Of a stretch of DNA of 15,296 bases, positions 7,379-13,636 are shown one piece after another. Location: assembly GCA_963981505.1 (NCBI GenBank), contig CAXCEI010000036.1:1-15296 (forward strand), given 5' to 3'. The notes under the pieces were generated by a model. That model saw nothing but the letters and a program-made list of their open reading frames with translations. It ran no database searches and had not been told where the DNA came from. This DNA comes from OPU3-GD-OMZ sp001901525. GTDB lineage: Bacteria; Pseudomonadota; Gammaproteobacteria; Methylococcales; Methylomonadaceae. How positions within the stretch are numbered: position 1 is the first letter of the stretch; the number at the start of each line of letters is the position of its first letter. The translations under genes and the position numbers were made by a program.

Positions 7379-8512
7379 TTACCCTGTTAATTTATCAAAA
7401 AACTGTTTTACACCATCAGTCCACCCATGTTCTTGCGGACTGTGTTTTTTGCCCCCTGTCGACAACGCCTCGTCCAAGCCCTCAACCATCGCTTTTTGCT
7501 CCTTCGTCAAGCGAACCGGTGTCTCAATAATTATCTGACATAATAAATCACCCGTAGACCCCCCTCGCACAGGCTTGACCCCTTTACCGCGCAAGCGAAA
7601 AGACTTGCCCGTTTGTGACTCGGCAGGAATCTTTAATTTAACTTTGCCATTTAATGTGGGCACTGCTAGTTGTCCACCTAAGCATGCAGTCGCAAAGCTA
7701 ACCGGCACCTCACAAAATAGATCTGCGCCATCACGTTTAAAAATAGTGTGCGGTTTCACACTCATTTCAACATACAAGTCGCCCGCCGATGCACCTTGCG
7801 CACCCGCCTCACCTTCACCGGATAATCGGATGCGGTCGCCCGTATCAACCCCGGGCGGTACTTTAACAGAAAGGACCTTGTTTTCCTGAACCCGACCTTG
7901 ACCATGACATTTACCACAGGCATCCTTAATCTGCTGACCGGAACCCCGACAACTTGGACAAGTTTGCTGAACAGAAAAGAATCCTTGTTGCATACGAACC
8001 TGACCTTGACCATGACAAGTTCCACAAGACACCGGACTGCTGCCTTTACGTGCACCCGAACCACGACATTCACCGCAAGCGACCTTGACTGGAATCTTAA
8101 TCTTCACCTCGGTTCCGGCCACCGCCTCCTCTAATGTCAACGACATATTGTAAGATAAATCCGAACCGCGACTGGAGTTACCTCTTCGCCCACCGCCACC
8201 ACCGAATATATCGCCAAAAACGTCACCAAAAACATCACTAAAACCAGCCTCGCCACCAAAACCGCCCGGCCCTCCGCCCATCGAGCCATCAACACCGGCA
8301 TGCCCGAACTGATCGTAAGCCGATCGCTTACTCGGATCGGATAATACTTCGTACGCTTCTTTAACTTCTTTAAACTTTATTTCAGCACTGGGATCATTAG
8401 TATTCCTGTCCGGGTGAAATTTCATTGCCTTCCGGCGATAGCTTTTCTTAATCTCACTATCACTGGCATTTTTAGCAACATTCAGTAATTTGTAATAATC
8501 TTCTTTTGCCAT
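7379..8512 (-). CDS. dnaJ: DnaJ, Hsp40 co-chaperone
   Basis: DnaJ delivers unfolded clients to DnaK and stimulates its ATPase. It is a complete type A protein of 377 residues. It has a J domain (1-70) with HPD at 33-35, and a Gly/Phe region (about 71-112) with repeated VFGDVFGDIFGG elements. Four CxxCxGxG zinc repeats follow, with cysteines at 146/149, 163/166, 185/188 and 199/202. The C-terminal client-binding domains run to residue 377. The start MAKEDYYKLL matches the family. There is no visible Shine-Dalgarno: the 14 bases before the ATG are a TTACG direct repeat, preceded by a 9-bp hairpin. The gap after dnaK is 139 bases; dapB follows after 4 bases. Confidence 0.98.
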   Translation of the reverse strand: MAKEDYYKLLNVAKNASDSEIKKSYRRKAMKFHPDRNTNDPSAEIKFKEVKEAYEVLSDPSKRSAYDQFGHAGVDGSMGGGPGGFGGEAGFSDVFGDVFGDIFGGGGGRRGNSSRGSDLSYNMSLTLEEAVAGTEVKIKIPVKVACGECRGSGARKGSSPVSCGTCHGQGQVRMQQGFFSVQQTCPSCRGSGQQIKDACGKCHGQGRVQENKVLSVKVPPGVDTGDRIRLSGEGEAGAQGASAGDLYVEMSVKPHTIFKRDGADLFCEVPVSFATACLGGQLAVPTLNGKVKLKIPAESQTGKSFRLRGKGVKPVRGGSTGDLLCQIIIETPVRLTKEQKAMVEGLDEALSTGGKKHSPQEHGWTDGVKQFFDKLTG

Positions 8513-8526
8513 AACGTAACGTAAAG

Positions 8527-8549
8527 AACCGCTGGCAAAACCAGCGGTT
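8527..8549. terminator. 9-bp hairpin between dnaK and dnaJ, terminator-like
   Basis: AACCGCTGG (8527-8535) and CCAGCGGTT (8541-8549) form a perfect 9-bp stem with a 5-base loop. On the plus strand five T residues in a row (8548-8552) cover the end of the stem and the bases after it, giving a standard intrinsic terminator, but no plus-strand gene precedes it. In the dnaK-to-dnaJ direction the tail is TTCTTTACG, a poor U-tract, so it should at most attenuate or protect mRNA ends. It ends 14 bases before the dnaJ ATG. It may set the dnaK to dnaJ ratio, be a processing site, or control dnaJ translation. Confidence 0.6.
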
Positions 8550-8651
8550 TTTCTATAAATAATTAATAAATAAAAACAATCTTAATACGCTACAAATATG
8601 ATGCGCCCTACTAACTTAAGCTAAAACACCCTCACTCATAGCTCAGTAAAA

Positions 8652-10592
8652 TCAGCCGTCCTTCTTCTCATCTTTAACTTCTTCAAACTCAGCATCAACG
8701 ACATCTTCAGTTGATTCTGCATTCGCGCCCGCGTCCGATGAGTCTGGACCTGAATCATCATCAGACCCTTCCGCTTTTTGTGCATAAGCACGTTCTGCTA
8801 ATTTACCAGAAAGCTCTGTTAATGCCGTTGTTTTAGCTTCAATAGCTTCTTTATCATCGCCTTTAATCGCTTCTTGCAAATCATTCACAGCCGTCTCTAT
8901 CGCTGCTTTTTCATCGTCTTGAACTTGATCTGCCAATTCCTCAAGTGATTTTTCAACCGCGTTGATCATCGACTCTGCTTGATTTCTTACCGCAACCAAT
9001 TCTGTTAGTTTACGATCCTCATCGGCATGAATCTCGGCATCTTTAAGCATACGGTCAACATCTTCATCCGACAACCCACTCGATGCTTTAATAATAACCG
9101 ACTGCTCTTTACCCGTTGCTTTATCTTTGGCTGAAACATTCAAAATACCATTCGCATCAATATCAAAAACAACGTCAATTTGCGGTGTGCCCCGAGGTGC
9201 TGGCGGAATATCAGCCAAGTCAAATCGCCCTAATGATTTATTGCCTGATGCGACTTCACGCTCACCTTGCAGAACATGAACTGTCACCGCTGTTTGATTA
9301 TTTTCTGCCGTTGAAAAAACTTGTGAAGCATTCGTAGGAATGGTTGTATTCTTATCAATCAACTTAGTCATAACACCGCCCATGGTTTCAATACCCAACG
9401 ACAATGGCGTTACATCTAACAACAAGACGTCTTTAACGTCCCCGCCTAAAACACCGGCTTGAACTGCGGCACCCAAAGCAACCGCTTCATCTGGATTAAT
9501 ATCCTTACGCGGCTCTTGACCAAAAAAGTTCTCAACCAATTCCTGAACTTTAGGCATTCTGGTTTGACCACCCACCAAAATAACATCACTAATATCTTTA
9601 GCAGATAAGCCGGCATCTTTTAGTGCGATCTCACACGGTTTTCTAGTCCGCTCAATCAAGTCTTCAACTAAAGATTCTAATTTTGCACGCGTCAATTTAA
9701 CATTTAAATGTTTAGGCCCTGTCGCATCAGCCGTAATATAAGGTAAGTTAATATCCGTTTGCTGACTAGACGATAATTCTATTTTCGCTTTCTCAGCCGC
9801 TTCTTTTAGACGCTGTAACGCGAGAGGGTCATTATGTAAATCCATTCCATTTTCTTTTTGGAACTCATCTGACAAATAATCTATAACACGTAAGTCAAAA
9901 TCTTCCCCGCCTAAGAAGGTATCGCCGTTAGTCGACAACACTTCAAACTGGTATTCACCTTCAACCTCAGCAATTTCAATTAATGAAACATCAAACGTTC
10001 CGCCTCCAAGATCATAGACGGCAATCGTCATATCACCTTTAGGCTGATCTAAACCAAAAGCCAATGCGGCAGCTGTTGGCTCATTAATAATACGTTTAAC
10101 GTCCAAGCCAGCAATTCGGCCTGCATCTTTCGTAGCTTGACGTTGAGAATCATTAAAATACGCAGGAACAGTGACTACCGCTTCTTTTACTTCTTCACCT
10201 AAAAAAGCCTCAGCATCTTTCTTCAACTTCATTAAAACGCGCGCTGAAACCTCAGGTGCAGCAATTTTTTTGCCGTTTCCTTCAACCCAAGCGTCACCAT
10301 TTTCTGCTTCAACAATCTTATACGGCACCATACTAATGTCTTTCTGGACGACATCATCTTTAAATCGACGCCCAATTAACCGCTTAATTGCAAATAAAGT
10401 ATTTGTCGGGTTAGTGACCGCCTGACGTTTTGCAGACTGTCCCACCAACACCTCATCATCACTAGAAAATGCCACAACCGATGGGGTTGTACGAGACCCT
10501 TCACTGTTTTCTATAACACGTGGTTTCCCATTTTCTAATACCGCCACACAAGAATTTGTGGTCCCAAGGTCAATACCTATAATCTTTGCCAT
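8652..10592 (-). CDS. dnaK: DnaK, Hsp70 chaperone
   Basis: DnaK is the ATP-driven Hsp70 that binds hydrophobic stretches of unfolded proteins, working with DnaJ and GrpE. The protein has 646 residues (E. coli 638). The nucleotide-binding domain (1-385) has phosphate loop 1 IGIDLGTTNS (5-14), phosphate loop 2 DLGGGTFD (194-201) and the adenosine motif GGQTRMP (341-347). The interdomain linker DVLLLDVTP is at 388-396, followed by the beta-sandwich and helical lid. The C-terminus has the acidic DAEFEEVKDEKK tail typical of proteobacterial DnaK, preceded by an Asp/Ser-rich stretch. The ATG has a clear Shine-Dalgarno GGAG 6 bases upstream. grpE precedes it by 71 bases. It is likely expressed from the CIRCE-controlled hrcA promoter and any internal promoter near grpE. 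Confidence 0.99.
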   Translation of the reverse strand: MAKIIGIDLGTTNSCVAVLENGKPRVIENSEGSRTTPSVVAFSSDDEVLVGQSAKRQAVTNPTNTLFAIKRLIGRRFKDDVVQKDISMVPYKIVEAENGDAWVEGNGKKIAAPEVSARVLMKLKKDAEAFLGEEVKEAVVTVPAYFNDSQRQATKDAGRIAGLDVKRIINEPTAAALAFGLDQPKGDMTIAVYDLGGGTFDVSLIEIAEVEGEYQFEVLSTNGDTFLGGEDFDLRVIDYLSDEFQKENGMDLHNDPLALQRLKEAAEKAKIELSSSQQTDINLPYITADATGPKHLNVKLTRAKLESLVEDLIERTRKPCEIALKDAGLSAKDISDVILVGGQTRMPKVQELVENFFGQEPRKDINPDEAVALGAAVQAGVLGGDVKDVLLLDVTPLSLGIETMGGVMTKLIDKNTTIPTNASQVFSTAENNQTAVTVHVLQGEREVASGNKSLGRFDLADIPPAPRGTPQIDVVFDIDANGILNVSAKDKATGKEQSVIIKASSGLSDEDVDRMLKDAEIHADEDRKLTELVAVRNQAESMINAVEKSLEELADQVQDDEKAAIETAVNDLQEAIKGDDKEAIEAKTTALTELSGKLAERAYAQKAEGSDDDSGPDSSDAGANAESTEDVVDAEFEEVKDEKKDG

Positions 10593-10654
10593 TTATTTCT
10601 CCAAACTTAATTTAACTATTTTTGAACGACTTAACACTCAATATGAGGTTGTTT

Positions 10655-10673
10655 TTCTGATTTTCAATCAGAA
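10655..10673 (-). repeat. 8-bp hairpin at the end of grpE
   Basis: TTCTGATT and AATCAGAA form a perfect 8-bp inverted repeat around a 3-base loop. The grpE TGA stop (10666-10664) lies at the loop and top of the stem. The next bases in the mRNA are AAAAC, not a U-run, so it is not an intrinsic terminator. Possible roles are mRNA stability or processing between grpE and dnaK; chance is also possible. Confidence 0.4.
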
Positions 10674-11314
10674 TTACCATTCTCTTCATTTTTTTCGACT
10701 TCAGCACTCGCAGCTTTTGCAACAATCACCATAGCGGCTCGTAAAATACGACCATTCAACAAATACCCTTTCTGAAACACCTCCACCACGGTATTCGGTT
10801 CAACGTCAGCACTTTCTTGCATTGAAATCGCCTGATGCTGCTCTGGGTTAAACTTCTCTCCCACAGGATCAACTCTTTCTATATTAAACTTACTAAAAAC
10901 CGACTGAAACTGCTTTAAAGTCAGTTCATTACCTTCACGAATTTTTGCTATCTCAGGGCTACTTTCAGTAGCCGCTTGCAACCCAAGCTCCAAACTATCA
11001 ATAACTGTCAGCAATTCTTTGGCAAAATCAACTAATGCAAACTTATGCGCATTTTCTATATCTTTCTGGCTGCGACGTTTAATATTCTCCATCTCAGCCT
11101 GAATCCGCAAAACCTTATCCCAGTTGCTTGCCGCTTCTTCCTGTGCTGTTACTAACTGCTGCGTCAATTCATCAACAGAAACCTGCGACACTGACTCATC
11201 TTCACTGTCTGGTGCATCAGAAGCAGTGCTGTCAGCACCGGTTTCTAATGTATTATTTTCATCCTGCAAAACAGCAGACTCTTCAATTTCAGAAACATCC
11301 TGATCTGTATTCAT
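10664..11314 (-). CDS. grpE: GrpE, nucleotide exchange factor of DnaK
   Basis: GrpE is the dimeric exchange factor that releases ADP from DnaK. I place the start at ATG 11314-11312 (MNTDQDVSE), giving 216 residues; E. coli GrpE has 197. The frame stays open 31 codons further to a GTG at 11407. That extension is rejected because it has no Shine-Dalgarno, is not acidic like GrpE N-termini, and contains a perfect TATAAT (11353-11348). A GGAG lies 11 bases before the chosen ATG, slightly far. The acidic disordered N-terminus (about 1-45) is followed by the long coiled coil with NWDKVLRIQAEMENIKRR. The C-terminal beta-domain has the GrpE signature from VVEVFQKGYLLNGRILRAAM. hrcA lies 138 bases upstream and dnaK 71 bases downstream. 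Confidence 0.95.
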   Translation of the reverse strand: MNTDQDVSEIEESAVLQDENNTLETGADSTASDAPDSEDESVSQVSVDELTQQLVTAQEEAASNWDKVLRIQAEMENIKRRSQKDIENAHKFALVDFAKELLTVIDSLELGLQAATESSPEIAKIREGNELTLKQFQSVFSKFNIERVDPVGEKFNPEQHQAISMQESADVEPNTVVEVFQKGYLLNGRILRAAMVIVAKAASAEVEKNEENGNSD

Positions 11315-11347
11315 ACTATTACTAACTCCACTTTCTACGACCTGTTC

Positions 11348-11353
11348 ATTATA
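11348..11353 (-). promoter_or_regulatory. Perfect -10 box upstream of grpE
   Basis: TATAAT on the minus strand, 34-39 bases before the grpE ATG, is a full match to the sigma70 -10 consensus. At 16-18 bases upstream only G-rich sequence (GTGGGG) is found, with no -35 match and no TGn extension. It may be an activator-dependent or weak internal promoter of grpE-dnaK, or chance. No sigma32-type C-rich -10 is present. Confidence 0.3.
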
Positions 11354-11452
11354 AAAACTCAACCTCTTGACCCCACCACGCAGAGCCAGAGGAACAAGGT
11401 AATCCACGGTATCTATGGCTTTAAATATCGGACTAATCCACTTGCACTGACT

Positions 11453-12502
11453 TTAAGATGGGGGCGAAGATTTCCGATTCAAGACCGAACCCAATAATTT
11501 TGCAGTGACATCGACAAAAGGAATAACCTTCTCATACGCCATTCGGGTGGGACCAATAACCCCCAACACCCCGACCACCTCATCATTAATAGAATAAGAT
11601 GAGGTCACCAAACTACACTTATCAAATACTTTATAGCCGGACTCTTCACCAATATAAATCTGAACGCCATCACTATCGAGACATTGATCTAACAAATGTA
11701 TAACGCTTCTTTTTTGACTAAAAGCATCAAATAACCCCTTAAGATTATTCATATCTGATAATTCAGAAAAACCCATCAAATTTGTTTCACCGGAAATAAT
11801 GCAATCTTCTTCCGGTTGTTCTTTATAAATAGCCTCTTTTGCCATATCAACGACTTCTTGCATAGCCAAATTAATTTGCGCATGGTCCTCATCCAGTCCT
11901 TTAAGCAAGGCCTCACGCACCGCCGACAACGGCCTACCTTCAAAAACCGAATTCAAATAATTAGCAGCTTGTTGCAACTCGGCAGCTTCAAATTTACGAG
12001 ACGTATAAATAATCTGATTATGGACCTCTTGTTGATTGGTTACATAAATTACCAAAACACGGCGATCAGACAAGGCCAAAAACTCTATATGTGAAAAAGT
12101 GACACTTTCCTGCCTAGGAAGCGTCACAACACCCGCCATATGAGTGAAATTAGACAACATTTTCGAAGCATTACCAATAATATCAGCGACATTATCAGGA
12201 TTTAAACCAAAACCATCCCGAAATTCCTTAACCTCCTGATTTCTTATGGGTTTGACCGTTAATAACGAATCAATAAACAAACGATACCCTGAAACTGTCG
12301 GTACGCGACCGGCTGAGGTATGAGGCGAATGAATAAGACCTAAGTCTTCCAAGTCTGCCATAACATTGCGTATTGTCGCTGGACTTAAGTCCAAAGCACT
12401 GTCTTTTGACAACACCCGAGAACCAATGGGCTGCCCTTCACTAATGTATTTCTCCACCAATGACTTTAATAACTGCAATGATCGCTTATTTAAATCCGAC
12501 AA
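11453..12502 (-). CDS. hrcA: HrcA, heat-inducible repressor of CIRCE operons
   Basis: HrcA dimers bind the CIRCE inverted repeat and repress chaperone operons; in the family, activity depends on GroEL-assisted folding. The protein has 349 residues. The N-terminal winged helix (about 1-75) includes SPATIRNVMADLEDLGLI (40-57) and the conserved HTSAGRVPT (61-69). The remainder is the GAF-like dimerisation region, ending in GVLGVIGPTRMAYEKVIPFV, the usual HrcA C-terminal motif. The start is TTG at 12502-12500. The only in-frame alternatives upstream run into a stop inside CIRCE, and no ATG occurs early enough. The ribosome site is poor: GGTGGGG ends 10 bases upstream, with a GTAGC repeat between. 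It is first in the heat-shock cluster and lies directly below its own operator, implying autoregulation. Confidence 0.96.
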   Translation of the reverse strand: MSDLNKRSLQLLKSLVEKYISEGQPIGSRVLSKDSALDLSPATIRNVMADLEDLGLIHSPHTSAGRVPTVSGYRLFIDSLLTVKPIRNQEVKEFRDGFGLNPDNVADIIGNASKMLSNFTHMAGVVTLPRQESVTFSHIEFLALSDRRVLVIYVTNQQEVHNQIIYTSRKFEAAELQQAANYLNSVFEGRPLSAVREALLKGLDEDHAQINLAMQEVVDMAKEAIYKEQPEEDCIISGETNLMGFSELSDMNNLKGLFDAFSQKRSVIHLLDQCLDSDGVQIYIGEESGYKVFDKCSLVTSSYSINDEVVGVLGVIGPTRMAYEKVIPFVDVTAKLLGSVLNRKSSPPS

Positions 12503-12526
12503 CGCTACGCTACCCCACCCAAAAAA

Positions 12527-12553
12527 ATAGCACTCTACCAGAGAGAGTGCTAA
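12527..12553. promoter_or_regulatory. CIRCE operator, HrcA binding site
   Basis: The consensus TTAGCACTC-N9-GAGTGCTAA is matched at 17 of 18 arm positions. The plus strand reads (a)TAGCACTC, a 9-base spacer, then GAGTGCTAA; the only mismatch is the outermost base at 12527. It lies just downstream of the predicted hrcA transcription start (about 12558) and 25 bases above the hrcA TTG. HrcA bound here should block transcription of hrcA-grpE-dnaK-dnaJ. No second CIRCE is seen in the window. Confidence 0.95.
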
Positions 12554-12564
12554 CTACCCTGTGA

Positions 12565-12593
12565 AGAATAAGCAGTAAGACGGTCGATGTCAA
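12565..12593 (-). promoter_or_regulatory. Sigma70-type promoter of hrcA-grpE-dnaK-dnaJ
   Basis: On the minus strand a perfect TTGACA (12593-12588) is followed after 17 bases by TATTCT (12570-12565), 4/6 of the -10 consensus. The predicted start near 12558 places the CIRCE repeat at the beginning of the transcript. This is the standard design of HrcA-regulated operons: a vegetative promoter relieved on heat shock instead of a sigma32 promoter. Confidence 0.8.
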
Positions 12594-12599
12594 TGATGT

Positions 12600-12628
12600 T
12601 TGACTAAAAATAAAGAAAAAATAATCAT
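12600..12628 (+). promoter_or_regulatory. Weak promoter candidate for nadK-recN
   Basis: TTGACT (12600-12605) and AATCAT (12623-12628) are 17 bases apart on the plus strand, matching 5/6 and 4/6 of the consensus. The element starts 6 bases beyond the hrcA -35 box, so the two promoters would fire away from each other. The leader to nadK would be about 105 bases. The rest of the 239-base hrcA-nadK gap is AT-rich with no further clear signal. TATAGA at about 12701-12706 could be an alternative -10 but lacks a well-spaced -35. Confidence 0.3.
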
Positions 12629-12741
12629 CCTAAGCCTCAGCATCCACCATTCAAATAACTCACTAATCTAAAATTTTAATTGGGTTGCTTAGGTATTTTG
12701 TATAGACTAGTCAGCAAATTTCTTTTTTCCTCACCGTTTAC

Positions 12742-13626
12742 ATGCTGTCTCAGTTTAAAAAAATAGGCATTCTTGGCAAACCCAGCGACCCTAGCATTGC
12801 CGCCACTTTAGATATTCTTTGTCGATTTCTTGACGCCAATAACCATCAAGTCTTTATTGACAGCAATAGCGCTCAATTTGTCAATAACACATTAGCAAGC
12901 CCCTGCGAGCTTAAGAACTTAGGCGAAAAGGTCGATCTATTAATCGCTGTAGGAGGCGATGGTACTTTTTTAACCGGTGCCAGAACAATAGCCCTCCATA
13001 ACATTCCACTCATTGGTGTAAATCTGGGTCGCCTCGGCTTTTTAGTCGACATTTCACCCGAAGAATTGACCTCTAACCTCATTCCAATTTTAAATGGCAA
13101 ATTTATAAAAGAAGAACGCTATCTTCTACGCACTAAAGTCATTCGCAATGGCGAAACCATTCATGAAGATACCGCCGTCAATGAAGTCGTAGTCCACCGC
13201 TGGGTAACCCCGAGCATGATTGAAATAATCACCAAAATTAATGGTGTTTATTTAAATTCCCAACGTTCAGACGGACTTGTGATCTCTACACCGACAGGCT
13301 CAACGGCTTACGCGCTTTCCGCAGGCGGCCCGATCTTACACCCGGCCTTAAATGCACTTGTACTGGTACCACTCAACCCGCACACCTTAACTAATCGACC
13401 CATTGTTATTAATGATGATGCTGAAATAGAACTCAGTTTTTGTCAGACCAAACAAATCAATGCGCTCGTTACCTGTGATAGCGTCGAGATTCCTGAAGTA
13501 CTTATCAGTGACAAAATTCTCATCAAAAAAGAGCCCAACCCAATAACCATTTTGCACCCAGAGCAACATGAGTTTTTTCACATCCTACGTGAAAAACTAG
13601 ACTGGAGTGCGGGTTATCATAACTAG
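12742..13626 (+). CDS. nadK: NadK, NAD+ kinase
   Basis: NadK phosphorylates NAD+ with ATP to give NADP+, the only route to this cofactor. The protein has 294 residues (E. coli 292). The diagnostic GGDG is at 71-74 (VGGDGTFLTGA), the NE pair of the substrate site at 147-148 (AVNEVV), and the glycine/threonine-rich SDGLVISTPTGSTAY at 176-190. The C-terminal beta-rich region follows. The ATG fits homologues, but there is no Shine-Dalgarno: the upstream bases are pyrimidine-rich (TTTCTTTTTTCCTC), so initiation may rely on ribosomal protein S1. recN follows after 10 bases, suggesting one transcript. It diverges from hrcA. Confidence 0.97.
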   Translation: MLSQFKKIGILGKPSDPSIAATLDILCRFLDANNHQVFIDSNSAQFVNNTLASPCELKNLGEKVDLLIAVGGDGTFLTGARTIALHNIPLIGVNLGRLGFLVDISPEELTSNLIPILNGKFIKEERYLLRTKVIRNGETIHEDTAVNEVVVHRWVTPSMIEIITKINGVYLNSQRSDGLVISTPTGSTAYALSAGGPILHPALNALVLVPLNPHTLTNRPIVINDDAEIELSFCQTKQINALVTCDSVEIPEVLISDKILIKKEPNPITILHPEQHEFFHILREKLDWSAGYHN

Positions 13627-13636
13627 CTAAAAAGCA

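Noticed and set aside
7762..8073. A 103-codon minus-strand frame overlapping dnaJ
   Set aside because: It is a frame-shifted reading of the zinc-finger part of dnaJ. Its composition is unnatural and rich in Val and Arg, and dnaJ itself is intact.
12559..12575. Possible LexA box (CTG...CAG) upstream of nadK-recN
   Set aside because: The half-sites are 11 bases apart instead of 10, and the inner bases do not fit CTGT-N8-ACAG. It also overlaps the hrcA -10 region.
13387..13581. A 64-codon minus-strand frame inside nadK, and a 75-codon one inside recN (14455-14682)
   Set aside because: Both lie antisense within clearly conserved genes and have no family resemblance or ribosome site, so I treat them as shadows.
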